NCBI GenBank assembly: GCA_002728135.1
Contig: PBVE01000023.1
Coordinates: forward strand, 124,001-188,000
Length of the DNA: 64,000 nucleotides
Source of the DNA: Rhodospirillaceae bacterium
Lineage (GTDB): Bacteria; Pseudomonadota; Alphaproteobacteria; UBA828
Reading direction: 5' to 3'
Shown: positions 48,830 through 58,688 of the stretch, one piece after another
How the letters are laid out: each line of letters begins with the position of its first letter
Position numbering within the stretch: position 1 is the stretch's first letter
Position numbers and translations under genes: made by a program
Notes under the pieces: generated by a model
Seen by the model: only the letters and a program-made list of their open reading frames with translations
Databases searched by the model: none
Told to the model about the DNA's origin: nothing

Positions 48830-50260
48830 TTATTTCAACCTGAATAATATTTTTACTATAAAAACTAAATAGCTAATTATTGTTTCTACAACACCAGATA
48901 ATATATTATTGCTTGATATAACCCATATTTTATTATTTTCGTAAAATGAAGATAATCGAGATATTAAACGCTTAGAAAGCCTTACTAAAACGTAAGAAAT
49001 TAATCCTAAATTATTAATAGCTTTATTTGAATTTTCAGCTACGATTTTTGCCTCTTCAGCGTATAGCCTAAGTGCTAGATCATCAAAGTCTGATATTCCC
49101 CGCTTTGCTAAATGTTGAATTCGTCGAGCTGTCCCTAGCCAGATAGGACTCACTATAAGACTAAGGGCAATTACAGATATAATTAATCTGCTTCCTTCCA
49201 TGCCAACTAGATTCATAGTTACCCCTGCACTAGCGATAACGAAAGAAAATTCGCCGATTTGGCTAAGCAGTACACCAGCCAAGAAAGCACGAGGCCAAGA
49301 CTCTCCAACTAACCTCAGGATTCCAACATTCATAGCAGATTTAACTATTAAGATTAAAAACAGAAGAACTAGAACTGTAAGTAAATTATCCCATATGAAT
49401 TCTAGGTCGATTAATAATCCTATAGATAAGAAAAACACCATCACCAAAACAGCTTGTATAGGCTCTGTAACTCGTATTATTTTCTGTCGTGCTGTAGTAG
49501 AGCCTATAAATAGACCAGCAATAAATGCTCCATAAGCAGCCGTTAAACCCATAAAAGCTGTCAAAGCTGCAAGAGCGAAGCAATAAGTCAGGGCTGCAAG
49601 GGGAGCAATATCAAGATTTTCTATGGTTAGGTTACTTAATGGTAATTTAATCCGGCTACGGCGACTGAGTAAAAATACTAATGCTATTAAGAATAAAATT
49701 GCTCCTGCTAAGCTTGCAATAGTAGGTAATGAGAATCCTTCACCTCCAGATAAGCTGTCTAATAAAAGGAGCATTGGTACTATAGCCAAGTCTTGGCCTA
49801 TTAAGACTGCAACGACAATCCGCCCAGTTTCAGTTCTAAGTTCTCCGATGTCTTCAAGCATTTTAATGCTAACTGCAGTACTAGAAAGACTAATGACAAA
49901 CCCAAGAAAACATGCGAGTGCCATAGGCCATTCAAAAATTCTTGATAGTGCGAGCGTTAATATAAGACATAGAGCTACTTGGAGAACCACTACCACAAGT
50001 GCTCTTCGCCAAACACTCTTAAATGCCCTCAGACTAAGTTTCATGCCAATAATAAAGAGCAACATCAGAACGCCTAGCTCTGCAAGTAAGGCAATTGTCT
50101 CACGGTTAGCGACTAAACCAAAACCGGAGGGTCCTAGAATGACACCTGCAAGAATATATCCTACAATTGCAGGTTGTCTAATCCGTGTGAGGCCTATGCC
50201 GCACAATAGTGCAGCCATTGCAACGATAGCGATTTCCCCTAATTCATGATGTGCTGGCAT
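48830..50260 (-). CDS. CPA2 family cation:proton antiporter
   Basis: Inner-membrane monovalent cation/proton antiporter of the KefB/RosB type. About 12-13 transmembrane helices with QPAIVGYILAGVILGPSG near the start, the FVISLSSTAVSIKMLED crossing region, IGQDLAIVPMLLLL with the ion-site Asp, and LSQIGEFSFVIA. The C-terminus after residue 400 is short; no TrkA-N (RCK) domain is present, unlike KefB/KefC, so glutathione gating is unlikely. Specific ion unknown. Confidence 0.87.
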   Translation of the reverse strand: MPAHHELGEIAIVAMAALLCGIGLTRIRQPAIVGYILAGVILGPSGFGLVANRETIALLAELGVLMLLFIIGMKLSLRAFKSVWRRALVVVVLQVALCLILTLALSRIFEWPMALACFLGFVISLSSTAVSIKMLEDIGELRTETGRIVVAVLIGQDLAIVPMLLLLDSLSGGEGFSLPTIASLAGAILFLIALVFLLSRRSRIKLPLSNLTIENLDIAPLAALTYCFALAALTAFMGLTAAYGAFIAGLFIGSTTARQKIIRVTEPIQAVLVMVFFLSIGLLIDLEFIWDNLLTVLVLLFLILIVKSAMNVGILRLVGESWPRAFLAGVLLSQIGEFSFVIASAGVTMNLVGMEGSRLIISVIALSLIVSPIWLGTARRIQHLAKRGISDFDDLALRLYAEEAKIVAENSNKAINNLGLISYVLVRLSKRLISRLSSFYENNKIWVISSNNILSGVVETIISYLVFIVKILFRLK

Positions 50261-50369
50261 ATCAAGTATTCTTATAGCATATTTAGAGTTAGCTTAGGGC
50301 AGGTAAAGATAGTATAAAAAATTTAATAAATTTTGATTTTAAATTCATAAAAATACATCATAAAAATCA

Positions 50370-51077
50370 ATGAAATTTCAAATTTCTGAACTCAGCGTGA
50401 TAATCCCTACACTTAATGAAGAGGATATAATAGGACAAACAATCTCTGCTCTCTATTGTCAAAATGGAGAAAAACCTAAGGAAATTATTGTGGTTGATGG
50501 AGGTTCTAAAGATGATACCATTAATAGAGCATTAAATTTAGGAGCAAAAATTCTACAGGTTCAATGTGGTCGAGGAAATCAGCTTGCTGAGGGAGCAGAA
50601 TTTGCGACTGGCACATGGCTTCTTTTTTTACATGCCGACACACTTCTTCAGCCTGGATGGCAGAAAGCTGCTCAGGTATTTATTAATAAAACTAGTTTAA
50701 GAAAACAGAAAGTTGCGGCATTTAGATATAAATTAGATGATAATTCTATGAGTGCCCGTTTACTTGAGACTATAGTTGCTGTTCGTTCAAAGCTCTTTGG
50801 TTTACCTTGGGGAGATCAAGGCCTTTTGATATCCTCTAGTTATTATAGATCTTTAGGTGGTTTTAAAAGATTTCCTGTAATGGAAGACGTCGAAATAATT
50901 CTTCGAATTGGAATAAGTAGGATATCTATACTAAATGTTAGTGCAATTACTTCTGCTAGAAAATATAAAAATTCCGGCTATTTCCTTCGGTCTTCTAAGA
51001 ATTGTTTTTACCTAGTTTGTTTTTTTTGTGGAGTGCCAATTAAGTGGATCAATAAACATTATAATCAAGAAAGATAA
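50370..51077 (+). CDS. Family 2 glycosyltransferase, TIGR04283-like
   Basis: A 235-residue GT-A enzyme: LSVIIPTLNEEDIIGQTI, the nucleotide-binding VVDGGSKDDTI, then GRGNQLAEGAEFATGTWLLFLHADT with a metal-binding HAD in place of DxD, and PWGDQGLLISS with GGFKRFPVMEDVE. This is the pattern of the TIGR04283 family, often paired with a TIGR04282 gene, as here 13 bases downstream. Such pairs have been linked by name to arsenosugar synthesis in some bacteria; that role is not established here. Confidence 0.83.
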   Translation: MKFQISELSVIIPTLNEEDIIGQTISALYCQNGEKPKEIIVVDGGSKDDTINRALNLGAKILQVQCGRGNQLAEGAEFATGTWLLFLHADTLLQPGWQKAAQVFINKTSLRKQKVAAFRYKLDDNSMSARLLETIVAVRSKLFGLPWGDQGLLISSSYYRSLGGFKRFPVMEDVEIILRIGISRISILNVSAITSARKYKNSGYFLRSSKNCFYLVCFFCGVPIKWINKHYNQER

Positions 51078-51089
51078 ACGATCCTTCTC

Positions 51090-51692
51090 ATGCGAAATGT
51101 AATTCTATTTGCACGATCTCCAAGGTTAGGAATGGTTAAACGTCGTTTAGCAACAGAAATTGGAATGTCGGGTGCGTGGGTTTTCTATAGAAAGAATGTT
51201 AGAGTTATCTCTAAGAGACTAGCTCTAGATCCACGTTGGAAACTATGGTTAGCAGTAACTCCTGATACGTTTGACGGCAATGAGAGATTTTGGCCAATTA
51301 ATATTCCTATAATCCAACAAGGATCTGGAGATATAGGAGAAAGAATGTATCAGTGTTTAAAAAAATTTAGTACTGAACCAACAATTTTAGTAGGTACTGA
51401 TATTCCTGATGTTAATAAAGAGTTTGTTTGGCAAGCTTTTGAAAAGTTAAAATCAAATGAAGCTATTTTTGGCCCAGTAATTGATGGTGGTTTCTGGTCC
51501 GTGGGTTTTAAACCCCAATTACTGATAAATAACCCTTTCAGAGGCGTTATTTGGTCATCTGGTGAGACTCTAGATCAGGTTATCAAACTACTTCCAAACA
51601 ACACTAATATCGCCATGGCTTCTTGTCTAGAGGATATTGATGACGCATCGAGTTTTATGAAACATCGGGTTAAAGTATTAGCGTCTATTTAA
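51090..51692 (+). CDS. TIGR04282 (DUF2064) glycosyltransferase-like protein
   Basis: A 200-residue nucleotidyl/glycosyltransferase-fold protein: ILFARSPRLGMVKRRLATEIG, QGSGDIGERMYQCLKKF, ILVGTDIPDV and GPVIDGGFWSVG define the DUF2064 family. It directly follows the TIGR04283 gene, its usual partner, and is convergent with moaB with a gap of only three bases. Substrate unknown. Confidence 0.83.
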   Translation: MRNVILFARSPRLGMVKRRLATEIGMSGAWVFYRKNVRVISKRLALDPRWKLWLAVTPDTFDGNERFWPINIPIIQQGSGDIGERMYQCLKKFSTEPTILVGTDIPDVNKEFVWQAFEKLKSNEAIFGPVIDGGFWSVGFKPQLLINNPFRGVIWSSGETLDQVIKLLPNNTNIAMASCLEDIDDASSFMKHRVKVLASI

Positions 51693-51695
51693 TAC

Positions 51696-52235
51696 CTAAT
51701 TTTCTTGAAGACGTGGCAGAAGTTCAACTAAGTTACAGGGTCGTGTTCTGTTGTCGAGCTGGTGCTTCAAAATTTTTTCCCATGCATCCCGACATGCACC
51801 TGGTGATCCAGGTAGTGCAAATAAATAAGTCCCATTACTAACACCACCACTTGCTCGTGATTGTATAGTGGAAGTTCCAATTAGATCATAGCTCAGCATT
51901 CTAAAAAGTTCTCCAAATCCAGGAATTGATTTTTCATAATGATCTTCAAAAGCCTCCGGGCTAACATCACGCCCTGTAACGCCCGTGCCTCCTGTACCTA
52001 AAATTACATCCACGTTTTTTCTCTCTATCCATGACTTTAACAGTTCTGAAATCATAGCTAAATTATCAGGCACTATTTTACGTTCTACTAATTTATGGCC
52101 TGATTCCTGTATTATTGAGCTAAGATAATCCCCTGATTTATCTGTTTCTAAAGTTCGAGAATCAGACATAGTAAGAATACAGAAGTTAACAGGGATAAAT
52201 TTTCTACTATCGTCTAGAACGTGTTTTGCTGTCAT
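51696..52235 (-). CDS. moaB: Molybdenum cofactor biosynthesis protein B
   Basis: Adenylates molybdopterin in molybdenum cofactor synthesis. The MogA/MoaB fold is seen: CILTMSDSRTLETDKSGDYL, the substrate loop LGTGGTGVTGRDVSPEAF and LFALPGSPGACRDAW. Length 179 fits MoaB. It overlaps the end of the slt gene by 29 bases, with GGAG about eight bases before its ATG inside slt. No other molybdenum cofactor gene is in the window. Confidence 0.9.
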   Translation of the reverse strand: MTAKHVLDDSRKFIPVNFCILTMSDSRTLETDKSGDYLSSIIQESGHKLVERKIVPDNLAMISELLKSWIERKNVDVILGTGGTGVTGRDVSPEAFEDHYEKSIPGFGELFRMLSYDLIGTSTIQSRASGGVSNGTYLFALPGSPGACRDAWEKILKHQLDNRTRPCNLVELLPRLQEN

Positions 52236-54102
52236 AAGAGAACTCCAATTTTTCTATATTGTCACTATAAAAAGGCCAGCTACCAGCTGCCATCTGATTT
52301 AATGACTTTAACTCTAGGCCCATTTGCATTTGATAAATCCAATAGTTAGTTAGCACCACACGAATAAAGTGTCGGGTTTCTCTGGATCGTGTGCTTTCCA
52401 AGAATAACAAAGGATCATCGTCGTAATTAGTTTTAGGTAGCCATTTTCTAAGATTACCTGGGCCTGCATTATATGCTGCGAGAGTAAAAAGAAGGTTTTT
52501 ACCAACAACTTCATCACTCATAAGGTGTTTAAGGTAGGCCTGCCCAATCATTATATTAATTTCAGGATTCTTTAATTTGTTGTTAGTAATATTTTTAAGC
52601 CCTAATCGTTTTGCAGTAAATTTTGCTGTTCTAGGCATTATTTGCATTAAACCTCGAGCCCCACGTTTACTTTTAGCAGATGTCTTAAACCTAGATTCTT
52701 GTCGTATTAGTGCAAATATTAAAGCAGGATCAACTTTGAAGTTATCTTCAGGTATCCAACTTGGAATTGGATACATAGCAAAGTCATAATTTGGTATGCT
52801 TTTAGCTAAATATAGCCTTATACCCATTTCTGTCTCAATATCTGGTAGTTTAAGTGCTGTAGCTAGAATAATTAAAAGTTTACCCATTTCAGGGGTAGCG
52901 CGGTAACGGATTTTATGAATTTCTTTTTTTGCAAGATCGAATTGCCCAGATTCATATAAAGCAATAGCCCTTTTTACGGGAAGAAATTTTACCGCCTCTT
53001 TGAAACTTTCCTTGGAAGGATTACTAATATGCCATTCAAAATTTATATTACTACCAAGAATTTGTTTGGCTAATAGGCCATAAAAGACATATGGGGTTAG
53101 TGCTGCTCTACGAAGTAATTGTGTAGAAGTTTTAGGTTGACCAATTTTAAGGCTAGCCCTTGAGGCCCAGAAAGCACCAGCAGCAGCTATCCATTGATCA
53201 GAATGTGGGTTATTAGCAAGAAATTCAAAATGTTTTTTGGCATTTTTAAAGTCTCCAAGTCTCCATGAGGAAAGTCCTGCAGTCCAGTCTGCTGTTGGAA
53301 CATATGCTCGAGATTGAAATGCACTCTGGGCGGACAAGTCCATGGCCAGTTTGTCTTTGTTATATATGTAGTAGCTCCATGCAATACGTGCACGGTAATC
53401 ACTTATTTCCTCATTGCTTGCTAAAGATATATGTTTGGGGCTATTAAGGATCTCTAGTGCCCCTGTAGGCCAACCTCGTCTAAGACGAGCTCTCATGTTT
53501 CTCTGGATTTTTTTAAGTTCAGTTTTTTTTATTTTTGAGAGTTTTTTTGTCGGAATTTTAGCATGATTATTTTTATTAGTGGATAGAGGTAGGGCTTCTC
53601 CAAAAACGCCAAGTTTCGGACTTTTTGGATTTAGAGTATTCTTTGGCTTTCGTCTCATAGCCAATTTGTATATTCGAGATGCGTCTGGGTGATCTGAATA
53701 ATACTTCAACCAGTCCCTTAGCTCGCTAAATTTAGATCTGTATGCAGTTGGGTGCATATATTTTTGTGCTAGTACATGACCCATTAGAACTGGGTCATTT
53801 AATTCGGAAATAATTTGAGCCGCTAGCTCAAGTTTTCCTTGTTCTTGAAGGCTAAAAATTCTTTTATATTTTGAAGCTTCTTCTTTATTTAAGATTTTTG
53901 GAAGTAATTTAATTATATTATTTTTGCGTTCAGCTATAATTTTTCCTGGAAAGTAATTTTGTTTATCATATTTTCTGATATCTGAGGCTATACTTGGATC
54001 ATAAATAACTGTGTTGAGAATCAACAAAAAAATTATTGTAATCAGGCGAATAATTACTTTTTGATAAATAGAGGTTAATTTTATGGCTAAGCTTGAAAAC
54101 AT
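52207..54102 (-). CDS. slt: Soluble lytic murein transglycosylase (Slt family)
   Basis: Periplasmic peptidoglycan lyase. A signal peptide (about residues 13-33) is followed by a long helical superhelical region (residues 60-440) and a C-terminal lysozyme-like SLT domain: LIFALIRQESRFKTSAKS with the catalytic Glu, RGARGLMQIMP, and TLAAYNAGPGNLRKWLP. About 631 residues, matching Slt70-type enzymes. GTG at 54111 is also open, but ATG at 54102 has GGTGA just ahead. Confidence 0.92.
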   Translation of the reverse strand: MFSSLAIKLTSIYQKVIIRLITIIFLLILNTVIYDPSIASDIRKYDKQNYFPGKIIAERKNNIIKLLPKILNKEEASKYKRIFSLQEQGKLELAAQIISELNDPVLMGHVLAQKYMHPTAYRSKFSELRDWLKYYSDHPDASRIYKLAMRRKPKNTLNPKSPKLGVFGEALPLSTNKNNHAKIPTKKLSKIKKTELKKIQRNMRARLRRGWPTGALEILNSPKHISLASNEEISDYRARIAWSYYIYNKDKLAMDLSAQSAFQSRAYVPTADWTAGLSSWRLGDFKNAKKHFEFLANNPHSDQWIAAAGAFWASRASLKIGQPKTSTQLLRRAALTPYVFYGLLAKQILGSNINFEWHISNPSKESFKEAVKFLPVKRAIALYESGQFDLAKKEIHKIRYRATPEMGKLLIILATALKLPDIETEMGIRLYLAKSIPNYDFAMYPIPSWIPEDNFKVDPALIFALIRQESRFKTSAKSKRGARGLMQIMPRTAKFTAKRLGLKNITNNKLKNPEINIMIGQAYLKHLMSDEVVGKNLLFTLAAYNAGPGNLRKWLPKTNYDDDPLLFLESTRSRETRHFIRVVLTNYWIYQMQMGLELKSLNQMAAGSWPFYSDNIEKLEFSYDSKTRSRR

Positions 54103-54229
54103 GTATTTCACCAGTAATCTAGTAAGGCGACCTAATACAATTCAATATAATGGTTATTCTTTCCGTATCTCAATGTTTTATACCTATAAAGTTTTAATAT
54201 AGAAAGAAAGCCATTGAACAGAATGACTG

Positions 54230-55048
54230 TTATTGATCTTCATCGAGCTTTTCTCTGATACATTGTAAATCATTCCATGCTTCGCGTTTTGCCTGGGGTT
54301 GGCGGAGAAGGTATGCTGGGTGGAACGTCGCTATTGTACTTATAGGTTTTGTTAGTACTGGTGTAGTAATTTGTTGCCATTTTCCTCGAAGTCTTGTTAT
54401 CCCTTCTGTACGATTTAGCATTCCCTTAGCTGAAATCCCCCCTGCTAGAACTATTATTTTTGGCTTTACAAGTTCAATTTGTCTGTAAACGAAGGGTTTG
54501 CAGATTTCAATTTCATCAGGAGTTGGAGCTCTGTTTCCAGGAGGGCGCCAAAATATAATGTTCGTTATGTAACAATCTTTGCGTTGTATATTAATAGCAG
54601 CCAACATTTTGTTTAGGAGTTGCCCCGCAGGGCCGACAAAAGGCAGACCAGATCTATCTTCTTCTGCACCTGGAGCTTCACCAATAATCATTAGTTTTGC
54701 TTGGGGGTCTCCGTCATATACTACTGTATTGGTTGCTGTACGGCTAAGTGAGCAACCATCAAATTTCTGTATAGCTGATGAGAGTTCCTGAATAGAATTG
54801 TAGGTTGGGGATATTTCTCCGTGGGTTAAGTCTTCTGAATAGGGTTTAGGTGAATTAGATCTCACAATATTATTCTCATTTTTTTTGTTATTTGTAATAA
54901 TTTTGAAATGTTTATCTGCGGTTGGTATGGTATTTTGAGAATTAGATTCTAGGCGGTTTTGTGGGGTATTTTCCACAGATTCATCTGCCCCAGCTTCAAT
55001 CTGCCAACTTAGTTGTTGCAGAATTTCATATTTAGTTATCTTGTCCAT
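54230..55048 (-). CDS. Family 4-like uracil-DNA glycosylase
   Basis: Excises uracil from DNA. After a low-complexity, Asn- and Ser-rich N-terminal stretch of about 80 residues, the core shows MIIGEAPGAEEDRSGLPFVG, GPAGQLLNKML, TNIIFWRPPGNRAPTPDE and the C-terminal FHPAYLL, all typical of the family. The segment usually ending in KCRPP reads FWRPP, and only one Cys (GCSLSRT) is present where two are expected, so the iron-sulfur cluster of classical family 4 enzymes may be missing. Length 272. Confidence 0.87.
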   Translation of the reverse strand: MDKITKYEILQQLSWQIEAGADESVENTPQNRLESNSQNTIPTADKHFKIITNNKKNENNIVRSNSPKPYSEDLTHGEISPTYNSIQELSSAIQKFDGCSLSRTATNTVVYDGDPQAKLMIIGEAPGAEEDRSGLPFVGPAGQLLNKMLAAINIQRKDCYITNIIFWRPPGNRAPTPDEIEICKPFVYRQIELVKPKIIVLAGGISAKGMLNRTEGITRLRGKWQQITTPVLTKPISTIATFHPAYLLRQPQAKREAWNDLQCIREKLDEDQ

Positions 55049-55195
55049 AATGCATATTCTAACAATATTATATTAATGATTCCTACTATCCAGGCAAAGA
55101 ATTAGGTTAATTAACTATTATATATTTAATAAATGAAGTTATTACATTCAAATTTTTTATACCTTATGGTACGAAGTTTATAGATTGGAGCAAAG

Positions 55196-56851
55196 ATGAA
55201 TCGCGAATCAATGGAGTATGACGTCGTTATAGTTGGTGGAGGTCCATCAGGCTTGTCTGCAGCAATTCGTATTCGACAGCTGAGTTTGGCTGAAGGTAGG
55301 GACATCAGTGTAACTGTAATTGAAAAGGGTTCTGAGATTGGTGCCCATATATTGTCTGGAGCTGTTTTTGAAACCCGTGCCCTAGATGAACTTATTCCAA
55401 ACTGGCAAGAAAAAGGAGCACCTCTTAAAACCCCTGCGTTAGAAGATAAATTTTATTTTATCCAGAAGAAAACAAGTTTTAAAATTCCAAATTTTTTACT
55501 GCCTCCACAAATGCATAACCAGGGAAATTATATTATAAGCTTGGGCAATTTTTGTCGGTGGCTTGCTTCGGAGGCTGAGGCCTTAGGTGTGGAAATTTAT
55601 CCAGGATTTGCTGCAACTGAGATACTATACGACTCGAAGGGTGCTGTTCGCGGAGTTGCTACAGGGGATATGGGGCTTGGGGCTGATGGGCAAAAAAAAG
55701 ATAGCTTTGAGCCAGGTATTGAGCTTATAGGAAAATTCACACTTTTTGCTGAAGGTGTTAGGGGTTCACTTACAAAACAATTAATAAAAAAGTTCGACCT
55801 TGCATCTAAAAGCGAACCGCAAACTTATGGAATCGGAATAAAAGAATTATGGGAAGTAGATAGTAAAAAACACAGTCCTGGATTAGTTCAGCACACTTTT
55901 GGCTGGCCATTAAACTCTGAAACCTATGGAGGAACTTTTCTGTATCACCTTGAAGATAATTTAGTTTCCTTTGGGCTTGTTATCGCCTTAGATTATAAAA
56001 ACCCTCACTTGTCACCATTTGAAGAAATGCAACGTGCCAAGACTCATCCAACTATTAGAAAACATTTAGAAGGGGGGCGAAGAATTTCATATGGTGCTAG
56101 AGCAATTAATGAGGGTGGGTTTCAGTCAATACCACATTTAATTTTTCCTGGTGGTGCTCTAATAGGGTGTTCAGCTGGCTTTGTAAATGTACCTAAAATA
56201 AAAGGTAGTCACAATGCCATGAAAACAGGCATGCTGGCTGCTGATGCAGTATTTGAAGCCATAAAAAATGAAAACCTTGAAAAAAGTCGGTTATTAAATA
56301 GTTATCCAGATACATTGAAGAAATCTTGGGTATGGAAAGAGCTAAAAGAAGTTAGAAATTGTCGTCCTGCTTTCCGCTGGGGTTTAACATTTGGAACAAT
56401 ATTTAGCGCAGTTGAACTTTGGACACGTGGAATACTTCCGTGGACTCTAGGCCACCATGAAGACCATCTTTCCTTAAATTCTAAAACCGATTGCTCAGAA
56501 ATTTCTTATCCAAAACCTGATGGTGAACTAACTTTTGATAGATTATCATCGGTTTTCATTTCAAATACAGCTCATGAGGAAGACCAACCAAGCCACCTTA
56601 AACTCTCAGATGAAAAGATCCCTATAGAAGTTAATCTTGAACGTTATGGTTCCCCTGAGCGGTTGTATTGTCCTGCAGGCGTTTATGAAATTGTTGAGCT
56701 TCAAGATGAGAAAGGAAATGTAGCTTCAAATTTACAAATTAATTCCCAAAATTGTATCCACTGTAAGACGTGTGATATTAAAGATCCCAAACAAAACATT
56801 ACTTGGGTGCCACCAGAAGGTGGTGGTGGTCCAAACTACCCTAATATGTAG
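55196..56851 (+). CDS. Electron transfer flavoprotein-ubiquinone oxidoreductase
   Basis: Passes electrons from ETF to ubiquinone in the inner membrane. FAD-binding VVIVGGGPSGLSAAIRIR at the N-terminus, SGAVFETRALDELIP, GCSAGFVNVPKIKGSHNAM and a C-terminal [4Fe-4S] ferredoxin-like motif NCIHCKTCDIKDPKQNITW with the closing PEGGGGPNYP. Length 551 is normal. GGAG stands eight bases before the ATG. It implies oxidation of fatty or amino acids through ETF dehydrogenases, whose genes are elsewhere. Confidence 0.96.
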   Translation: MNRESMEYDVVIVGGGPSGLSAAIRIRQLSLAEGRDISVTVIEKGSEIGAHILSGAVFETRALDELIPNWQEKGAPLKTPALEDKFYFIQKKTSFKIPNFLLPPQMHNQGNYIISLGNFCRWLASEAEALGVEIYPGFAATEILYDSKGAVRGVATGDMGLGADGQKKDSFEPGIELIGKFTLFAEGVRGSLTKQLIKKFDLASKSEPQTYGIGIKELWEVDSKKHSPGLVQHTFGWPLNSETYGGTFLYHLEDNLVSFGLVIALDYKNPHLSPFEEMQRAKTHPTIRKHLEGGRRISYGARAINEGGFQSIPHLIFPGGALIGCSAGFVNVPKIKGSHNAMKTGMLAADAVFEAIKNENLEKSRLLNSYPDTLKKSWVWKELKEVRNCRPAFRWGLTFGTIFSAVELWTRGILPWTLGHHEDHLSLNSKTDCSEISYPKPDGELTFDRLSSVFISNTAHEEDQPSHLKLSDEKIPIEVNLERYGSPERLYCPAGVYEIVELQDEKGNVASNLQINSQNCIHCKTCDIKDPKQNITWVPPEGGGGPNYPNM

Positions 56852-56888
56852 CTAACGCTATATAGTACTTAATAGTGTGGATAAAAAA

Positions 56889-58688
56889 ATGTTAGGTTTG
56901 CTTAGCATTGCAAAACTAAATGTTAAAACTTTGCAGCATTTCATATGTTGTAACGTTTATATAGTTGTATTTGTTATAACTATTATAATTTCACAGTCGA
57001 CATCTGCTGGTGAAAAAACATTACCTTATCCTTCACCTGTTCGGCCAAAGATTGAATTTTCTTCAGATCAGAGATCAGATAGGGCATTAGGTAGCTATCT
57101 TGCTGGTACATATGCACTCACTAAGAACGACCAACTTTTGGCATCTAAATATCTCTCTAATGCTTTGGAGGTGAATCCAAACAATACGCAATTATTAAAA
57201 AATTCAATTAATGCCTTTGTTGCTATTGGAGATATTGAATCTGCAGTTCCTTTGGCCTCACGATTAATTCTTTCTAAACCCAATAATAATTTTGCTCGTT
57301 TGGTCTTGATAGTTGATTTCTTAGCAAATCAAAAAATTGATGATGCAAAATACCAAATATCAAAATTATCACTAGAAGGTATTTATGGTCTTTTAGGACC
57401 TTTACTTTCAGCTTGGGCAGAGTATGGCAATGAAAATGTTAATGTTGCTATTAGTGCTATGGAAAGTCTTAAAACTAAAAAAATATATCAACCTTACTTT
57501 TCTTTTCATTCTGCCATGATTAATGACCTTTCAGAAAATGTTATTGATGCAGAAAAGTTATATTTAAAAACTGCACAAACTTCCGTAGGTCAAACAAACA
57601 GATGGATCCTTATATATGGAGATTTTTTAACAAGAAATAATCGTCAGGATGAGGCTATTAAATTGTATAAATCTTGGCTTGAATCAGATCCAAATTCCTC
57701 TTGGCTAGAGCAGGTTTTAACCAAAACACATCACAGTAAGGATAACACTCAAGAAATCAGAGGTTATCGTGATGGGATAGCAGAGGTTTTTTATGGTATT
57801 GCAAGTCTATTACCTCAGAGTGCTGGCCATGCAAATGCTCTTATTTATACTAGATTGGCTTTACACCTAAGAAAAGATTTTGCTGCAGCATACATTCTAT
57901 TGGGTGAGATATATGAAAGTCTTGGTCAATTTAAAGAGGCTATATCTGAATATGAAAAGGTATCACAAGAATCTATTTTCCTTTGGACTGCCAAATTAAG
58001 AAAATCACAGAAATTAGCTGAGCTAAAAAATCTTGATGAGGCAATGGATATCCTACGCCCTATGGTTGAGGAGCAACCCAAACGCACAGATGCACCTGAA
58101 GTGCTTGGAGATATATTAAGGTTTGCTGAGCACCACACAGAAGCTATCAAGGCTTATGATATTGCAATAGACAGAGTTTCTGTTTTTAGATCTGATCACT
58201 GGCGTTTACTTTATTCAAGAGGTGTTTCTTTAGAACAAACAAAGAATTGGGAACGTGCCGAGAAAGATTTCCTTAAAGCCCTCAATCTATCACCTAGTCA
58301 GCCGCTTGTTTTAAACTATCTTGGTTATTCTTGGTTAGAAATGGAAATAAACCTTAATCGTGCAAAAACAATGATTGAAGAAGCTGTTAAGCTAAGACCA
58401 AATGATGGATATATAGTTGATAGTCTTGGTTGGGCATATTACCGATTAGGTGATTTTAATAATGCCATACATTTTTTAGAGCGTGCTTTAGAGCTTATAC
58501 CAAACGATCCAATTATAAATGATCATCTTGGTGATGCCTTCTGGGAAACAGGCCGTTTTATAGAAGCTAGGTATCAGTGGAATAGGGCAATTACTCTGGG
58601 CGCTTCGGGAGACTATGTGAAGGCTATTAAAGAAAAATTAGGTAGAGATTTTAAGGTGTATGACCATAATCTTGGTAATGGTTCATGA
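56889..58688 (+). CDS. Exported tetratricopeptide-repeat protein
   Basis: About 599 residues: an N-terminal hydrophobic export segment (near residues 20-43) then a chain of TPR repeats, clearest at SDQRSDRALGSYLAGTYAL, AAYILLGEIYESLGQFKEAI, DAPEVLGDILRFAEHHTEAI, LVLNYLGYSWLEM, YIVDSLGWAYYRLGDFNNAI and INDHLGDAFWETGRFIEARY. No catalytic domain. The last repeats are strongly conserved in alphaproteobacterial TPR proteins upstream of ispE, as here (four-base overlap). Role is likely scaffolding in the envelope; partner unknown. GTG at 56877 is an alternative start. Confidence 0.85.
   Translation: MLGLLSIAKLNVKTLQHFICCNVYIVVFVITIIISQSTSAGEKTLPYPSPVRPKIEFSSDQRSDRALGSYLAGTYALTKNDQLLASKYLSNALEVNPNNTQLLKNSINAFVAIGDIESAVPLASRLILSKPNNNFARLVLIVDFLANQKIDDAKYQISKLSLEGIYGLLGPLLSAWAEYGNENVNVAISAMESLKTKKIYQPYFSFHSAMINDLSENVIDAEKLYLKTAQTSVGQTNRWILIYGDFLTRNNRQDEAIKLYKSWLESDPNSSWLEQVLTKTHHSKDNTQEIRGYRDGIAEVFYGIASLLPQSAGHANALIYTRLALHLRKDFAAAYILLGEIYESLGQFKEAISEYEKVSQESIFLWTAKLRKSQKLAELKNLDEAMDILRPMVEEQPKRTDAPEVLGDILRFAEHHTEAIKAYDIAIDRVSVFRSDHWRLLYSRGVSLEQTKNWERAEKDFLKALNLSPSQPLVLNYLGYSWLEMEINLNRAKTMIEEAVKLRPNDGYIVDSLGWAYYRLGDFNNAIHFLERALELIPNDPIINDHLGDAFWETGRFIEARYQWNRAITLGASGDYVKAIKEKLGRDFKVYDHNLGNGS

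Noticed and set aside
49623-50249. 208-codon plus-strand frame
   Set aside because: Antisense shadow of the well-supported CPA2 antiporter gene; the translation is a Pro/Ser/Arg-rich mix with no membrane or domain pattern.
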